NCBI GenBank assembly: GCA_903856995.1
Contig: CAIODK010000018.1
Location: 1 to 6,066 of the forward strand
From: an uncultured Burkholderiales bacterium
GTDB lineage: Bacteria; Pseudomonadota; Gammaproteobacteria; Burkholderiales; Burkholderiaceae_C
DNA: 6,066 nt
Reading direction: 5' to 3'
Part shown: one piece after another, positions 1-5,691 of the stretch
How positions within the stretch are numbered: position 1 is the first letter of the stretch
How the letters are laid out: each line of letters starts with the position of its first letter
Translations under genes and position numbers: made by a program
Notes under the pieces: generated by a model
What the model saw: only the letters and a program-made list of their open reading frames with translations
What the model was told of the DNA's origin: nothing
Database searches by the model: none

Positions 1-1670
1 AACAAGTCGGTCAAGTAGTCACGCAAGATGTTGCCGGTCACCGAGATGGTGTCCAAGCCACGGCTCACGCGCTCCAAGGTGTAGCGCATGGCGCGCACTT
101 GAGACATGTGCTCAATGTGCAGGCCTTTGGTGTCGTGGTCTTTCAAGTACAGGTCGACCTTCTTGATCAACTCGTTCTCGTGGGGACGGTAGGGGTCCAA
201 CCAGAAGATGGCAGGCATGCCAGAGTTGCGTGCGCGGGTCACGGCCAACTTCACCCAATCACGGATGGCAGCGTCTTTGACCTGACACATGCGCCAGATG
301 TCGCCTTCTTCAACGTTTTGGCTCAACAAGACTTCGCCTGTGGCCAAGTCGGTGATGTTGGCCACGCCGTCTTCTTGAATCTCGAACGTCTTGTCGTGTG
401 AACCGTATTCTTCAGCTTGTTGCGCCATCAAACCCACGTTAGGCACAGTGCCCATCGTCTTAGGGTCAAAGTTGCCGTGCCACTTACAGAAGTTGATCAT
501 CTCTTGGTAGATACGGGCAAAGGTCGATTCAGGCATCACAGCCTTAGCGTCCTTCAAGCGGCCATCGGCGCCCCACATCTTGCCGCCGTTACGGATCATG
601 GCGGGCATAGAAGCGTCGACGATGATGTCGTTGGGCGAATGGAAGTTGGTGATGCCCTTGGCCGAGTCCACCATCGCCAATTCTGGGCGGTGCTCATGGC
701 AAGCGTGCAAATCGCGGTTGATTTCGTCTTGCTGGCTTTGTGGCAAGGTGGCGATCTTGTTGTACAGATCGGCCATGCCGTTGTTGACGTTCACGCCCAA
801 TTCGTCAAACAACTTGGCGTGCTTAGCGAACGCGTCTTTGTAGAAAATCTTCACGCAGTGACCGAACACGATCGGGTGAGACACCTTCATCATGGTGGCT
901 TTCACGTGCAATGAGAACATCACGCCAGTTTTGTGTGCGTCTTCGATTTCTTGTTCGTAGAAAGCTTCCAGCGCTTTCTTGCTCATGAACATGCTGTCAA
1001 TGATTTCACTGTTCAGCAGGGAAACTTTGGGCTTCAACACGAGGGTCTTGCCACTCTTGGTGATCAGCTCCATCTTGACGTCACGGGCTTTGTCCAAAGT
1101 GATGGACTTTTCACCGTGGTAGAAGTCACCATGGTGCATGTGAGACACGTGCGAGCGAGAGGCTTGGCTCCACTCAGCCATGCTGTGAGGGTTCTTGCGC
1201 GCGAACTCTTTCACAGCGCGGGGAGCGCGGCGGTCAGAGTTACCTTCACGCAACACGGGGTTGACTGAACTACCGATGCACTTGGCATAGCGGGCTTTGA
1301 TGGCTTTGTCTTCGTCAGTGGTAGGTGCTTCTGGGAAGTCAGGCAAGGCATAGCCTTTGGACTGCAACTCTTTGATAGCAGCCGTCAACTGGCCGACAGA
1401 GGCGCTGATGTTGGGCAACTTAATGATGTTGGCTTCGGGCGTCAAAGTCAGCTTACCCAACTCAGACAGGTTGTGCGGCACGCGCTGATCTTGCGGCAGG
1501 AGGTCCGTGAACTCGCCCAAGATGCGGTTCGCCACCGAGATGTCGCTGGCCACGATGTCGATTCCTGCAGGTTCTGCAAAAACACGCACGATAGGCAAAA
1601 ACGACGCAGTAGCCAGCAAAGGCGCTTCGTCAGTCAAGGTGTAAACAATTTTCGATTTTTCAGCAGCCAT
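1..1670 (-). CDS. icd: NADP-dependent isocitrate dehydrogenase, monomeric type (C-terminus beyond window edge)
   Basis: This enzyme oxidatively decarboxylates isocitrate to 2-oxoglutarate in the cytoplasmic TCA cycle and makes NADPH. Reading the minus strand from the ATG at 1670-1668 gives 556 uninterrupted codons to the left edge; monomeric IDHs are about 740 residues, so roughly the last quarter is missing because of the window, not a mutation. Sequence signs of the family are the GSSVNPVLREGNSDRRAP segment (residues 133-150, substrate-binding serine region), HVKATMMKVSHPIVFGH (255-271, active-site lysine K257), the D352 region (NDIIVDASMPAMIRNGGKMWG, start 347), Y422, and GNILRDYLTDL at the edge (546-556), whose R550, D551 and D555 match the substrate- and metal-binding Arg/Asp group of the Azotobacter vinelandii enzyme. 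The assignment of individual residues is from memory of that structure. A weak GAGACC ribosome site lies 5 nt upstream of the ATG. It is transcribed away from the sulfur genes and probably has its own promoter in the 230-bp gap. The short homodimeric IDH family is excluded by sequence and length. Confidence 0.96.
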   Translation of the reverse strand, partial: MAAEKSKIVYTLTDEAPLLATASFLPIVRVFAEPAGIDIVASDISVANRILGEFTDLLPQDQRVPHNLSELGKLTLTPEANIIKLPNISASVGQLTAAIKELQSKGYALPDFPEAPTTDEDKAIKARYAKCIGSSVNPVLREGNSDRRAPRAVKEFARKNPHSMAEWSQASRSHVSHMHHGDFYHGEKSITLDKARDVKMELITKSGKTLVLKPKVSLLNSEIIDSMFMSKKALEAFYEQEIEDAHKTGVMFSLHVKATMMKVSHPIVFGHCVKIFYKDAFAKHAKLFDELGVNVNNGMADLYNKIATLPQSQQDEINRDLHACHEHRPELAMVDSAKGITNFHSPNDIIVDASMPAMIRNGGKMWGADGRLKDAKAVMPESTFARIYQEMINFCKWHGNFDPKTMGTVPNVGLMAQQAEEYGSHDKTFEIQEDGVANITDLATGEVLLSQNVEEGDIWRMCQVKDAAIRDWVKLAVTRARNSGMPAIFWLDPYRPHENELIKKVDLYLKDHDTKGLHIEHMSQVRAMRYTLERVSRGLDTISVTGNILRDYLTDL

Positions 1671-1828
1671 TGCTCGGTCTCATTCTTTGTTTGGATAGGG
1701 TAAAAGAAATACTAGTTTCAATGTTTTACGGCGCTTCACCGCTCACACGAAGCCTGCATTATCCATGGCACTTTATCCCAGTTGTCCCTGCGCTTTCCTT
1801 ACGAGAACGGGGGCTGAAAAACCGCCTT

Positions 1829-1836
1829 ATTCGAAT
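1829..1836. repeat. 8-bp perfect palindrome ATTCGAAT
   Basis: ATTCGAAT reads the same on both strands and lies about 65 bp upstream of the transporter start codon. LysR-type regulators, including the cysteine regulator CysB, often bind short AT-rich dyads of this kind upstream of their targets, so it is a possible activator site. An 8-bp palindrome also occurs often by chance, so the functional claim is weak and depends mainly on its place next to the other repeats. Confidence 0.35.
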
Positions 1837-1878
1837 TTGGCATATATGTAGAACAAACAAATCGTTTGTTTTGGCATA
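1836..1878 (+). repeat. 9-bp direct repeat TTTGGCATA, two copies 34 bp apart
   Basis: TTTGGCATA occurs at 1836-1844 and again at 1870-1878, a period of 34 bp, or slightly more than three helical turns. In both copies the TGGCATA portion is followed by A/T and looks like an extended -10 element (TGn then CATATA or CATAAA). The copies may be two binding sites for one regulator, or tandem weak promoters. The match is exact in the sequence; the function is inferred. Confidence 0.5.
1855..1871. repeat. 7-bp perfect inverted repeat AAACAAA-TCG-TTTGTTT, candidate operator
   Basis: AAACAAA (1855-1861) and TTTGTTT (1865-1871) are exact reverse complements around a 3-bp centre. The dyad abuts the candidate -10 at 1875-1880, so it covers the area where a -35 box would lie. 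It is AT-rich, with no GC-rich stem or T-run, which argues against a terminator and for a protein-binding site. Being low in complexity, it could also arise by chance. The cysteine regulator CysB or another LysR-type protein is the natural candidate because of the downstream genes, but no consensus match was established. Confidence 0.4.
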
Positions 1879-1880
1879 AA
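1872..1880 (+). promoter_or_regulatory. Candidate extended -10 promoter for the sulfur operon
   Basis: TGGCATAAA contains a TGn extension followed by CATAAA, which matches four of six bases of the TATAAT consensus. No TTGACA-like -35 lies 16-18 bp upstream; the AAACAAA/TTTGTTT dyad occupies that space. This is the pattern expected for an activator-dependent promoter. Transcription would start near 1887 and leave a leader of about 14 nt before the ATG at 1901. No other plausible promoter was seen between here and cysI, but this one is tentative. Confidence 0.3.
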
Positions 1881-1900
1881 GAACACCTACAGTCCACGCC

Positions 1901-2692
1901 ATGCAAGATTTTGGTTTCATATTCGCTGGTTTTTTCGTGGGTCTGGTCGTTGGCTTGACTGGGGTGGGCGGCGGCTCACTAATGACCCCCATTTTGATAT
2001 TCTTCTTTGGCGTCAAGCCCTACATGGCTGTCGGCACAGATTTGCTGTTTGCAGCCTTTACCAAGGCGGGTGGCACGTTCAGCTTTGCGCGTCAACGCCT
2101 TGTGCCTTGGCGCGTGGTGCTGTCTTTGTGCGCAGGCAGCCTGCCCGCCTCCGCCGCGACGCTCTGGGTGCTGCACAACATTGGCCCCTCCGACCCTGCC
2201 GTCCAACACGTGATGACGCTCACCCTTGGCATCGCCTTATTACTGACCGCCAGCGCCATGCTCTACAAGGTCATTCTCGGCAAACAAGCCCCAGTGGTGT
2301 TGGCCGAAGAGAACTTGCATGAGGCCACCCAACCTCGCCACTGGGCCCTGCCCGTGCTGTTTGGCGCGGCCATCGGCACATTGGTGACCCTCACCTCCGT
2401 GGGCGCAGGCGCCATTGGCGTGACAGTGCTTATGATCCTGTACCCACAGTTGCCACTGTCTCGTATCGTGGCCGCCGACGTTGCCTACGCCGTTCCGCTC
2501 ACTTTGGCCGCAGGCTTGGGCCATGCGTCATTGGGTTCGGTCGATTGGTCGTTGTTGTCTTTGCTGCTGGCGGGCTCCTTGCCCGGCATTTGGGTGGGCT
2601 CACGCCTGATGCACAAAACACCCGAACGGGTGATTCGTTCCATTCTGTCTGTGTTGCTGGCCTGGGCTGGCAGCAAATTGGTTTTTGCTTAA
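1901..2692 (+). CDS. TauE/SafE (TSUP) family membrane transporter, putative sulfite/sulfate transport
   Basis: This 263-residue polytopic inner-membrane protein is a likely carrier of a sulfur oxyanion. Hydrophobic segments lie at about 5-25, 29-52, 71-91, 104-126, 148-184 (probably two), 188-206, 216-234 and 244-262. The family's two-fold repeat is visible: residues 11-70 (GLTGVGGGSLMTP, then AVGTDLLFAAFTKAGG and LVPW) are echoed by 155-216 (LTSVGAGAIGV, then RIVAADVAYAVPLTLAAG and VDW). Length fits the family, usually about 250-270. The ATG at 1901 places the first membrane segment at once, with no signal peptide; no good ribosome site precedes it. The stop is 21 bp before cysI, so they are probably co-transcribed. 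Known TSUP members export sulfite or sulfoacetate or handle other sulfur compounds. The position ahead of sulfite reductase supports export of excess sulfite or uptake of sulfate, but sequence alone does not give the substrate or direction. Confidence 0.88.
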   Translation: MQDFGFIFAGFFVGLVVGLTGVGGGSLMTPILIFFFGVKPYMAVGTDLLFAAFTKAGGTFSFARQRLVPWRVVLSLCAGSLPASAATLWVLHNIGPSDPAVQHVMTLTLGIALLLTASAMLYKVILGKQAPVVLAEENLHEATQPRHWALPVLFGAAIGTLVTLTSVGAGAIGVTVLMILYPQLPLSRIVAADVAYAVPLTLAAGLGHASLGSVDWSLLSLLLAGSLPGIWVGSRLMHKTPERVIRSILSVLLAWAGSKLVFA

Positions 2693-2703
2693 TTTTTTCG
2701 TTT

Positions 2704-2706
2704 GAG
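2704..2706 (+). promoter_or_regulatory. Weak ribosome binding site of cysI
   Basis: A GAG core sits 7 nt before the ATG at 2714 within a T-rich 21-bp spacer. It is a poor match to the Shine-Dalgarno consensus but the only candidate. The first codons are needed for the N-terminal part of the sulfite reductase fold, so the start is still likely correct. Confidence 0.4.
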
Positions 2707-2713
2707 TTTTTAG

Positions 2714-4498
2714 ATGTATCAATACACCGCCTTCGATCAAGAGTTTGTCAAAGCACGCGCGGCACAATACCGCGACCAACTCACCCGCAACTTGGCTGGC
2801 AAATTGGGTGACGAGGAGTTTCGCCCCCTGCGTTTGCAAAACGGTTGGTACGTCCAACGCTACGCGCCGATGTTGCGCGTGGCCGTGCCTTATGGCGAAC
2901 TCAACAGTGCGCAGCTGCGTGTGTTGGCCCAAATCGCCCGCGACTACGACACCCCCTCGGCCGAGTTGATCGCGCGCGCCCAAGACACCCAAGACAAGAT
3001 TGGCGGCATTGAAGCCCCGAAGTTGACCACCAACTACGGTCACTTCACCACCCGCCAAAACGTGCAGTTCAACTGGATCCCCTTGGACAAGAGCGCCGAC
3101 GTGATGGAGCTACTCGCCACCGTCAACCTGCACGGCATTCAAACCAGCGGCAACTGCATTCGCAACATCACCAGCGACGAACGTGCCGGCATTGCGGTGG
3201 ACGAAGAAGTCGATCCACGCCCCTACGCCGAAGTCCTGCGTCAATGGAGCACCTTGCACCCCGAGTTCGCCTACCTGCCGCGTAAATTCAAAATCGCCAT
3301 CACTGGCGCGAATGAAGACCGCGCAGCCATTGCTTGGCACGACGTAGGCTTGCGCCTGTTGCGCAACGACGAAGGCGAAGTCGGCTTCCAAGTCTTGGTG
3401 GGTGGCGGCATGGGCCGTACCCCCATCATTGGCTCGGTGATTCGTGAGTTCTTGCCCTGGAACCAAATCATCAACTACCTCGAAGCGGTGGTTCGCGTTT
3501 ACAACGGCTGGGGCCGTCGCGACAACATCTATAAGGCACGTATCAAAATTTTGGTGAAGGCTGAAGGCCAACGCTACTTTGACGAAGTCGAAGCCGAGTA
3601 CGAACGCATCTTGGAAAGCGGCGCCCACCACACCATCCCACAAGTCGAGCTCGACCGCGTGAGCGCCTGTTTTATCTCGCCACCCGTGGATGTGGTGTCA
3701 GACGACGCGCAAGAAGCAGCCGAACAAGCCTTGTTGGCCCAAGCCCGTGCAGACAAAGAATTCACCCGTTGGTTACAACAAAACGTCACCAGCCACCAGA
3801 ACCCTGGCTTGCGCGTGGTGACGCTGTCATTCAAGCGTTTGGGCCAAGCCCCAGGCGACGCCACCGCCGACCAACTGGCGATTGCAGCCGATTTGGCCGA
3901 AAAATACAGCGCCAGCGAAGTGCGTGTGAACCACGACCAAAACTTGGTATTGCCTTGGGTGCGCATTGACCAACTGGCCGAGCTCTACCAAGCCGCCAAA
4001 GCCGCAGGCTTTGCCCGGGCCAACGTGCACTTGCTGACCGACATGATTGCCTGCCCCGGTGGCGACTACTGCGCCTTGGCCAACGCCCGTTCATTGCCCA
4101 TCGCGGCCGCCATCACAGAGCGCTACCAAGACCTCGACGAATTGTTTGACTTGGGCGAGATTGACCTGCACATCAGCGGTTGCATCAACTCTTGCGGCCA
4201 CCACCACAGCGGCCACATCGGCATCTTGGGCGTGGATAAAGACGGACAAGAGTGGTACCAAGTGACCCTCGGTGGCTCTGATGGCTCCAACCTCAGCGGC
4301 CCGTCCAAAGCGGGCAAGGTCGTAGGCCCTTCGTTTGCCGCCGCCGAAGTGGTGGATGTGGTTGAAGCCGTGTTGGATGTGTACCGTGACAAGCGCGAAG
4401 CCCAAGAGACCTTTGCCCGCACCCTGAACCGCGTGGGCTTTGACGTGTTCAAAACCGCTGCCAATTCAGCCCGCAACACCACCGCGCGCGCCGCTTGA
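2714..4498 (+). CDS. cysI: Sulfite reductase hemoprotein (siroheme and [4Fe-4S])
   Basis: The enzyme carries out the six-electron reduction of sulfite to sulfide in the cytoplasm, the last reduction step of sulfate assimilation. The 594-residue protein shows the duplicated nitrite/sulfite reductase architecture: a ferredoxin-like half domain at about 38-140, a siroheme-binding half at about 141-330, a second ferredoxin-like half at about 365-435, and a second siroheme half from about 440. Cluster ligands are C447 and C453 (CPGGDYC) and C490 and C494 (GCINSC). Substrate-binding basic residues are visible: R114 (TTRQ), R150 (GNCIRN), and K191 and K193 (PRKFKIAI), matching the Arg/Arg/Lys/Lys set of E. 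coli CysI. It is slightly longer than E. coli CysI (570). No cysJ gene is adjacent, so electrons may come from ferredoxin or a reductase encoded elsewhere. Assimilatory nitrite reductases share the fold; the neighbours cysH and cysD decide for sulfite. Confidence 0.95.
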   Translation: MYQYTAFDQEFVKARAAQYRDQLTRNLAGKLGDEEFRPLRLQNGWYVQRYAPMLRVAVPYGELNSAQLRVLAQIARDYDTPSAELIARAQDTQDKIGGIEAPKLTTNYGHFTTRQNVQFNWIPLDKSADVMELLATVNLHGIQTSGNCIRNITSDERAGIAVDEEVDPRPYAEVLRQWSTLHPEFAYLPRKFKIAITGANEDRAAIAWHDVGLRLLRNDEGEVGFQVLVGGGMGRTPIIGSVIREFLPWNQIINYLEAVVRVYNGWGRRDNIYKARIKILVKAEGQRYFDEVEAEYERILESGAHHTIPQVELDRVSACFISPPVDVVSDDAQEAAEQALLAQARADKEFTRWLQQNVTSHQNPGLRVVTLSFKRLGQAPGDATADQLAIAADLAEKYSASEVRVNHDQNLVLPWVRIDQLAELYQAAKAAGFARANVHLLTDMIACPGGDYCALANARSLPIAAAITERYQDLDELFDLGEIDLHISGCINSCGHHHSGHIGILGVDKDGQEWYQVTLGGSDGSNLSGPSKAGKVVGPSFAAAEVVDVVEAVLDVYRDKREAQETFARTLNRVGFDVFKTAANSARNTTARAA

Positions 4499-4505
4499 AC
4501 CCGAT

Positions 4506-4513
4506 AAAGAGAA
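4506..4513 (+). promoter_or_regulatory. Ribosome binding site fixing the DUF934 start
   Basis: AAAGAGAA ends 5 nt before the ATG at 4519. It supports that start over an in-frame TTG at 4495, which would overlap the cysI stop codon, lacks a ribosome site of its own, and would add eight residues not typical of the family. Confidence 0.65.
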
Positions 4514-4518
4514 TTTTC

Positions 4519-4890
4519 ATGACTTTGCAAATCATCACCCAACACCTCGCCGACGGCACAAACGCACGTGCTTTGGCCAATGACGCTGACGCGCACGCGC
4601 TCGAGCTCGAAGGCCTAGAACGCATCGACTTGAACTTCCCCAAGTTCACCGATGGCCGCGCTTTTAGCCAAGCCTTTGTGCTGCGTCGGCGCGGCTTCAC
4701 CGGCGACATCCGTGCCCATGGTGACGTGCTGATTGACCAGCTACTGCAAATGCAGCGCAGCGGTTTCTCAAGCGCCGTGCTACGCGATGACCAAGACGCC
4801 GCCCACGGCGAAACCCTCTTGAGCCATTACAAAGCCTTCTACCAAGGTGATGCCGTGCAAGCAACACCCCTCTTCGCCCAAGTGGCCTGA
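4519..4890 (+). CDS. DUF934 family protein, sulfate-assimilation companion
   Basis: This is a 123-residue soluble protein of the DUF934 family, which is regularly encoded between cysI and cysH in beta-proteobacteria and related groups but whose activity I cannot name. Family signs are LNFPKFTDGRAFSQA (about residues 34-48), GFTGDIRAHGDVLIDQL (about 51-67), LQMQRSGF (about 68-75) and the C-terminal HYKAFYQGD. It has no signal peptide or membrane segment, and no cysteine at all, so it cannot itself carry an Fe-S cluster or act as a ferredoxin-like donor to CysI. The ATG at 4519 is chosen because AAAGAGAA precedes it. It lies 20 bp after cysI and 24 bp before cysH, consistent with one transcript. 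A structural or assembly role with the reductases is plausible from context only. Confidence 0.88.
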   Translation: MTLQIITQHLADGTNARALANDADAHALELEGLERIDLNFPKFTDGRAFSQAFVLRRRGFTGDIRAHGDVLIDQLLQMQRSGFSSAVLRDDQDAAHGETLLSHYKAFYQGDAVQATPLFAQVA

Positions 4891-4914
4891 ACCCCAGCAC
4901 CACAGACAGACCGC

Positions 4915-5670
4915 ATGAGTACCAGTTCTTTCCTATCGGCTCACGGCGCCTCCAAGGCCACCACGTTGAACGCCCGCGCCAGTGACGACTACGCTGCCAA
5001 ACTGGACGAGACCCAAGCCTTGCTGCAACGCGCAGCAGCAGAGTTCTCGCCCGTCACACAAGCATCCAGTCTTGGCGCTGAAGACGTGGTGATCACCCAC
5101 CTGATCAATAGCTTGACACTGGACATCCCCGTGTTCGTGCTCGAAACCGGCGCGCTGCACACCGAAACTCTGGCCTTGCTGGAGCGTACCGAAGCCACCT
5201 CGCGCGCAACCATCCACGTGTTCCGCCCAGTCCATGAATCGGTCATCCAGTTTGTGCGCGACAAAGGCCAGGATGCCATCTACCAATCGATCGAACTGCG
5301 CAAAGAATGTTGCGGCATTCGCAAAATGGAGCCACTGGCCCGCGCCCTCAAAGGCCAACGCGCTTGGATCACCGGTTTGCGCCAAGAGCAATCCAACGCC
5401 CGCGCCGATGTGCCGTTGCAAGACGACGGCGAAGTCGCCACCAAGAACATCAGCAAATTCAACCCCTTGGCCAAATGGACTTGGGGCGACGTGTGGCACT
5501 ACATCGCCACGAACAACGTGGACTACAACCCCTTGCACGACCAGTTCTTCCCGAGTGTGGGCTGTGCACCTTGCACACGCGCCATCAGCCTAGGCGAAGA
5601 GTTCCGCGCCGGCCGCTGGTGGTGGGAAGACGAAGCCGCCAAAGAATGCGGTTTGCACGTCAAAAAATAA
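4915..5670 (+). CDS. cysH: Phosphoadenylyl/adenylyl-sulfate reductase, APS ([4Fe-4S]) type
   Basis: The enzyme reduces activated sulfate to sulfite with thioredoxin or glutathione as donor. The 251-residue protein has the PP-loop nucleotide-binding fold; SSLGAEDVVITH (about 51-62) is the loop. C132-C133 (KECCGIRK) and C217 and C220 (CAPC) form the CC...CxxC set that ligates a [4Fe-4S] cluster, and C245 in the C-terminal ECGLH is the catalytic cysteine. The cluster cysteines mark APS reductase; 3'-phospho-APS reductases such as E. coli CysH lack them. Direct APS use means CysC is not required. The ATG at 4915 has no clear ribosome site; an in-frame TTG at 4966 has AAGG 8 nt upstream and would remove only the variable first 17 residues, so it remains an alternative. 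Gap to cysD is 21 bp. Confidence 0.94.
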   Translation: MSTSSFLSAHGASKATTLNARASDDYAAKLDETQALLQRAAAEFSPVTQASSLGAEDVVITHLINSLTLDIPVFVLETGALHTETLALLERTEATSRATIHVFRPVHESVIQFVRDKGQDAIYQSIELRKECCGIRKMEPLARALKGQRAWITGLRQEQSNARADVPLQDDGEVATKNISKFNPLAKWTWGDVWHYIATNNVDYNPLHDQFFPSVGCAPCTRAISLGEEFRAGRWWWEDEAAKECGLHVKK

Positions 5671-5681
5671 AAACTGAAATT

Positions 5682-5686
5682 GAGAA
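5682..5686 (+). promoter_or_regulatory. Ribosome binding site of cysD
   Basis: GAGAA lies 5 nt before the ATG at 5692, inside an AT-rich 21-bp spacer after the cysH stop. There is no hairpin in this spacer, so transcription should continue from cysH into cysD. Confidence 0.5.
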
Positions 5687-5691
5687 ACTGT

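Larger units (their letters stand above)
1671..1900. other. Divergent intergenic region between icd and the sulfur operon
   Basis: This 230-bp stretch separates two divergently transcribed genes and should hold both promoters. The left part (about 1671-1730) is AT-rich and contains, on the minus strand, a TTGAAA (complement of 1716-1721) that could be a -35 element for icd, but no good -10 follows at the usual distance. The middle (about 1731-1825) is more GC-rich and shows no clear structure. The right part (1826-1880) carries several short repeats listed separately. The plus-strand frame 1721-1879 is open (52 codons from ATG) but lacks a ribosome site and a recognisable product, so I do not call it a gene. 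Confidence 0.7.

Noticed and set aside
99..1268. Plus-strand open frames at 99-401, 417-914 and 933-1268
   Set aside because: They lie antisense to the well-conserved isocitrate dehydrogenase, share the codon phase expected of shadow frames and encode low-complexity Val/His-rich products with no recognisable domain.
1..1670. Truncated or pseudogene isocitrate dehydrogenase
   Set aside because: The frame is open to the window edge with every visible key residue intact; the missing C-terminus is explained by the edge.
1721..1879. Open frame of 52 codons from ATG in the icd-tauE gap
   Set aside because: No ribosome site, no recognisable product, and it overlaps the repeat-rich promoter area. 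It does not resemble a leader peptide, as it has no cysteine or methionine run.
2693..2713. T-rich spacer between the transporter gene and cysI as a terminator
   Set aside because: There is a T-run but no preceding hairpin within or before the spacer, so it is not a convincing intrinsic terminator.
3110..3643. Minus-strand open frame of 177 codons inside cysI
   Set aside because: It is a shadow frame of cysI in GC-rich sequence; the sense strand contains all family motifs without interruption.
2714..4498. Assimilatory nitrite reductase (NirA) identity for the hemoprotein
   Set aside because: The fold is shared, but the flanking cysH and cysD genes and the absence of nitrate-assimilation genes point to sulfite reductase.
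4495..4518. Upstream TTG start for the DUF934 gene
   Set aside because: It overlaps the cysI stop, has no ribosome site, and the ATG at 4519 has a good AAAGAGAA site at 5 nt.
4933..5538. Minus-strand open frame of 201 codons inside cysH
   Set aside because: Antisense shadow; the sense frame holds the PP-loop and all cluster cysteines.
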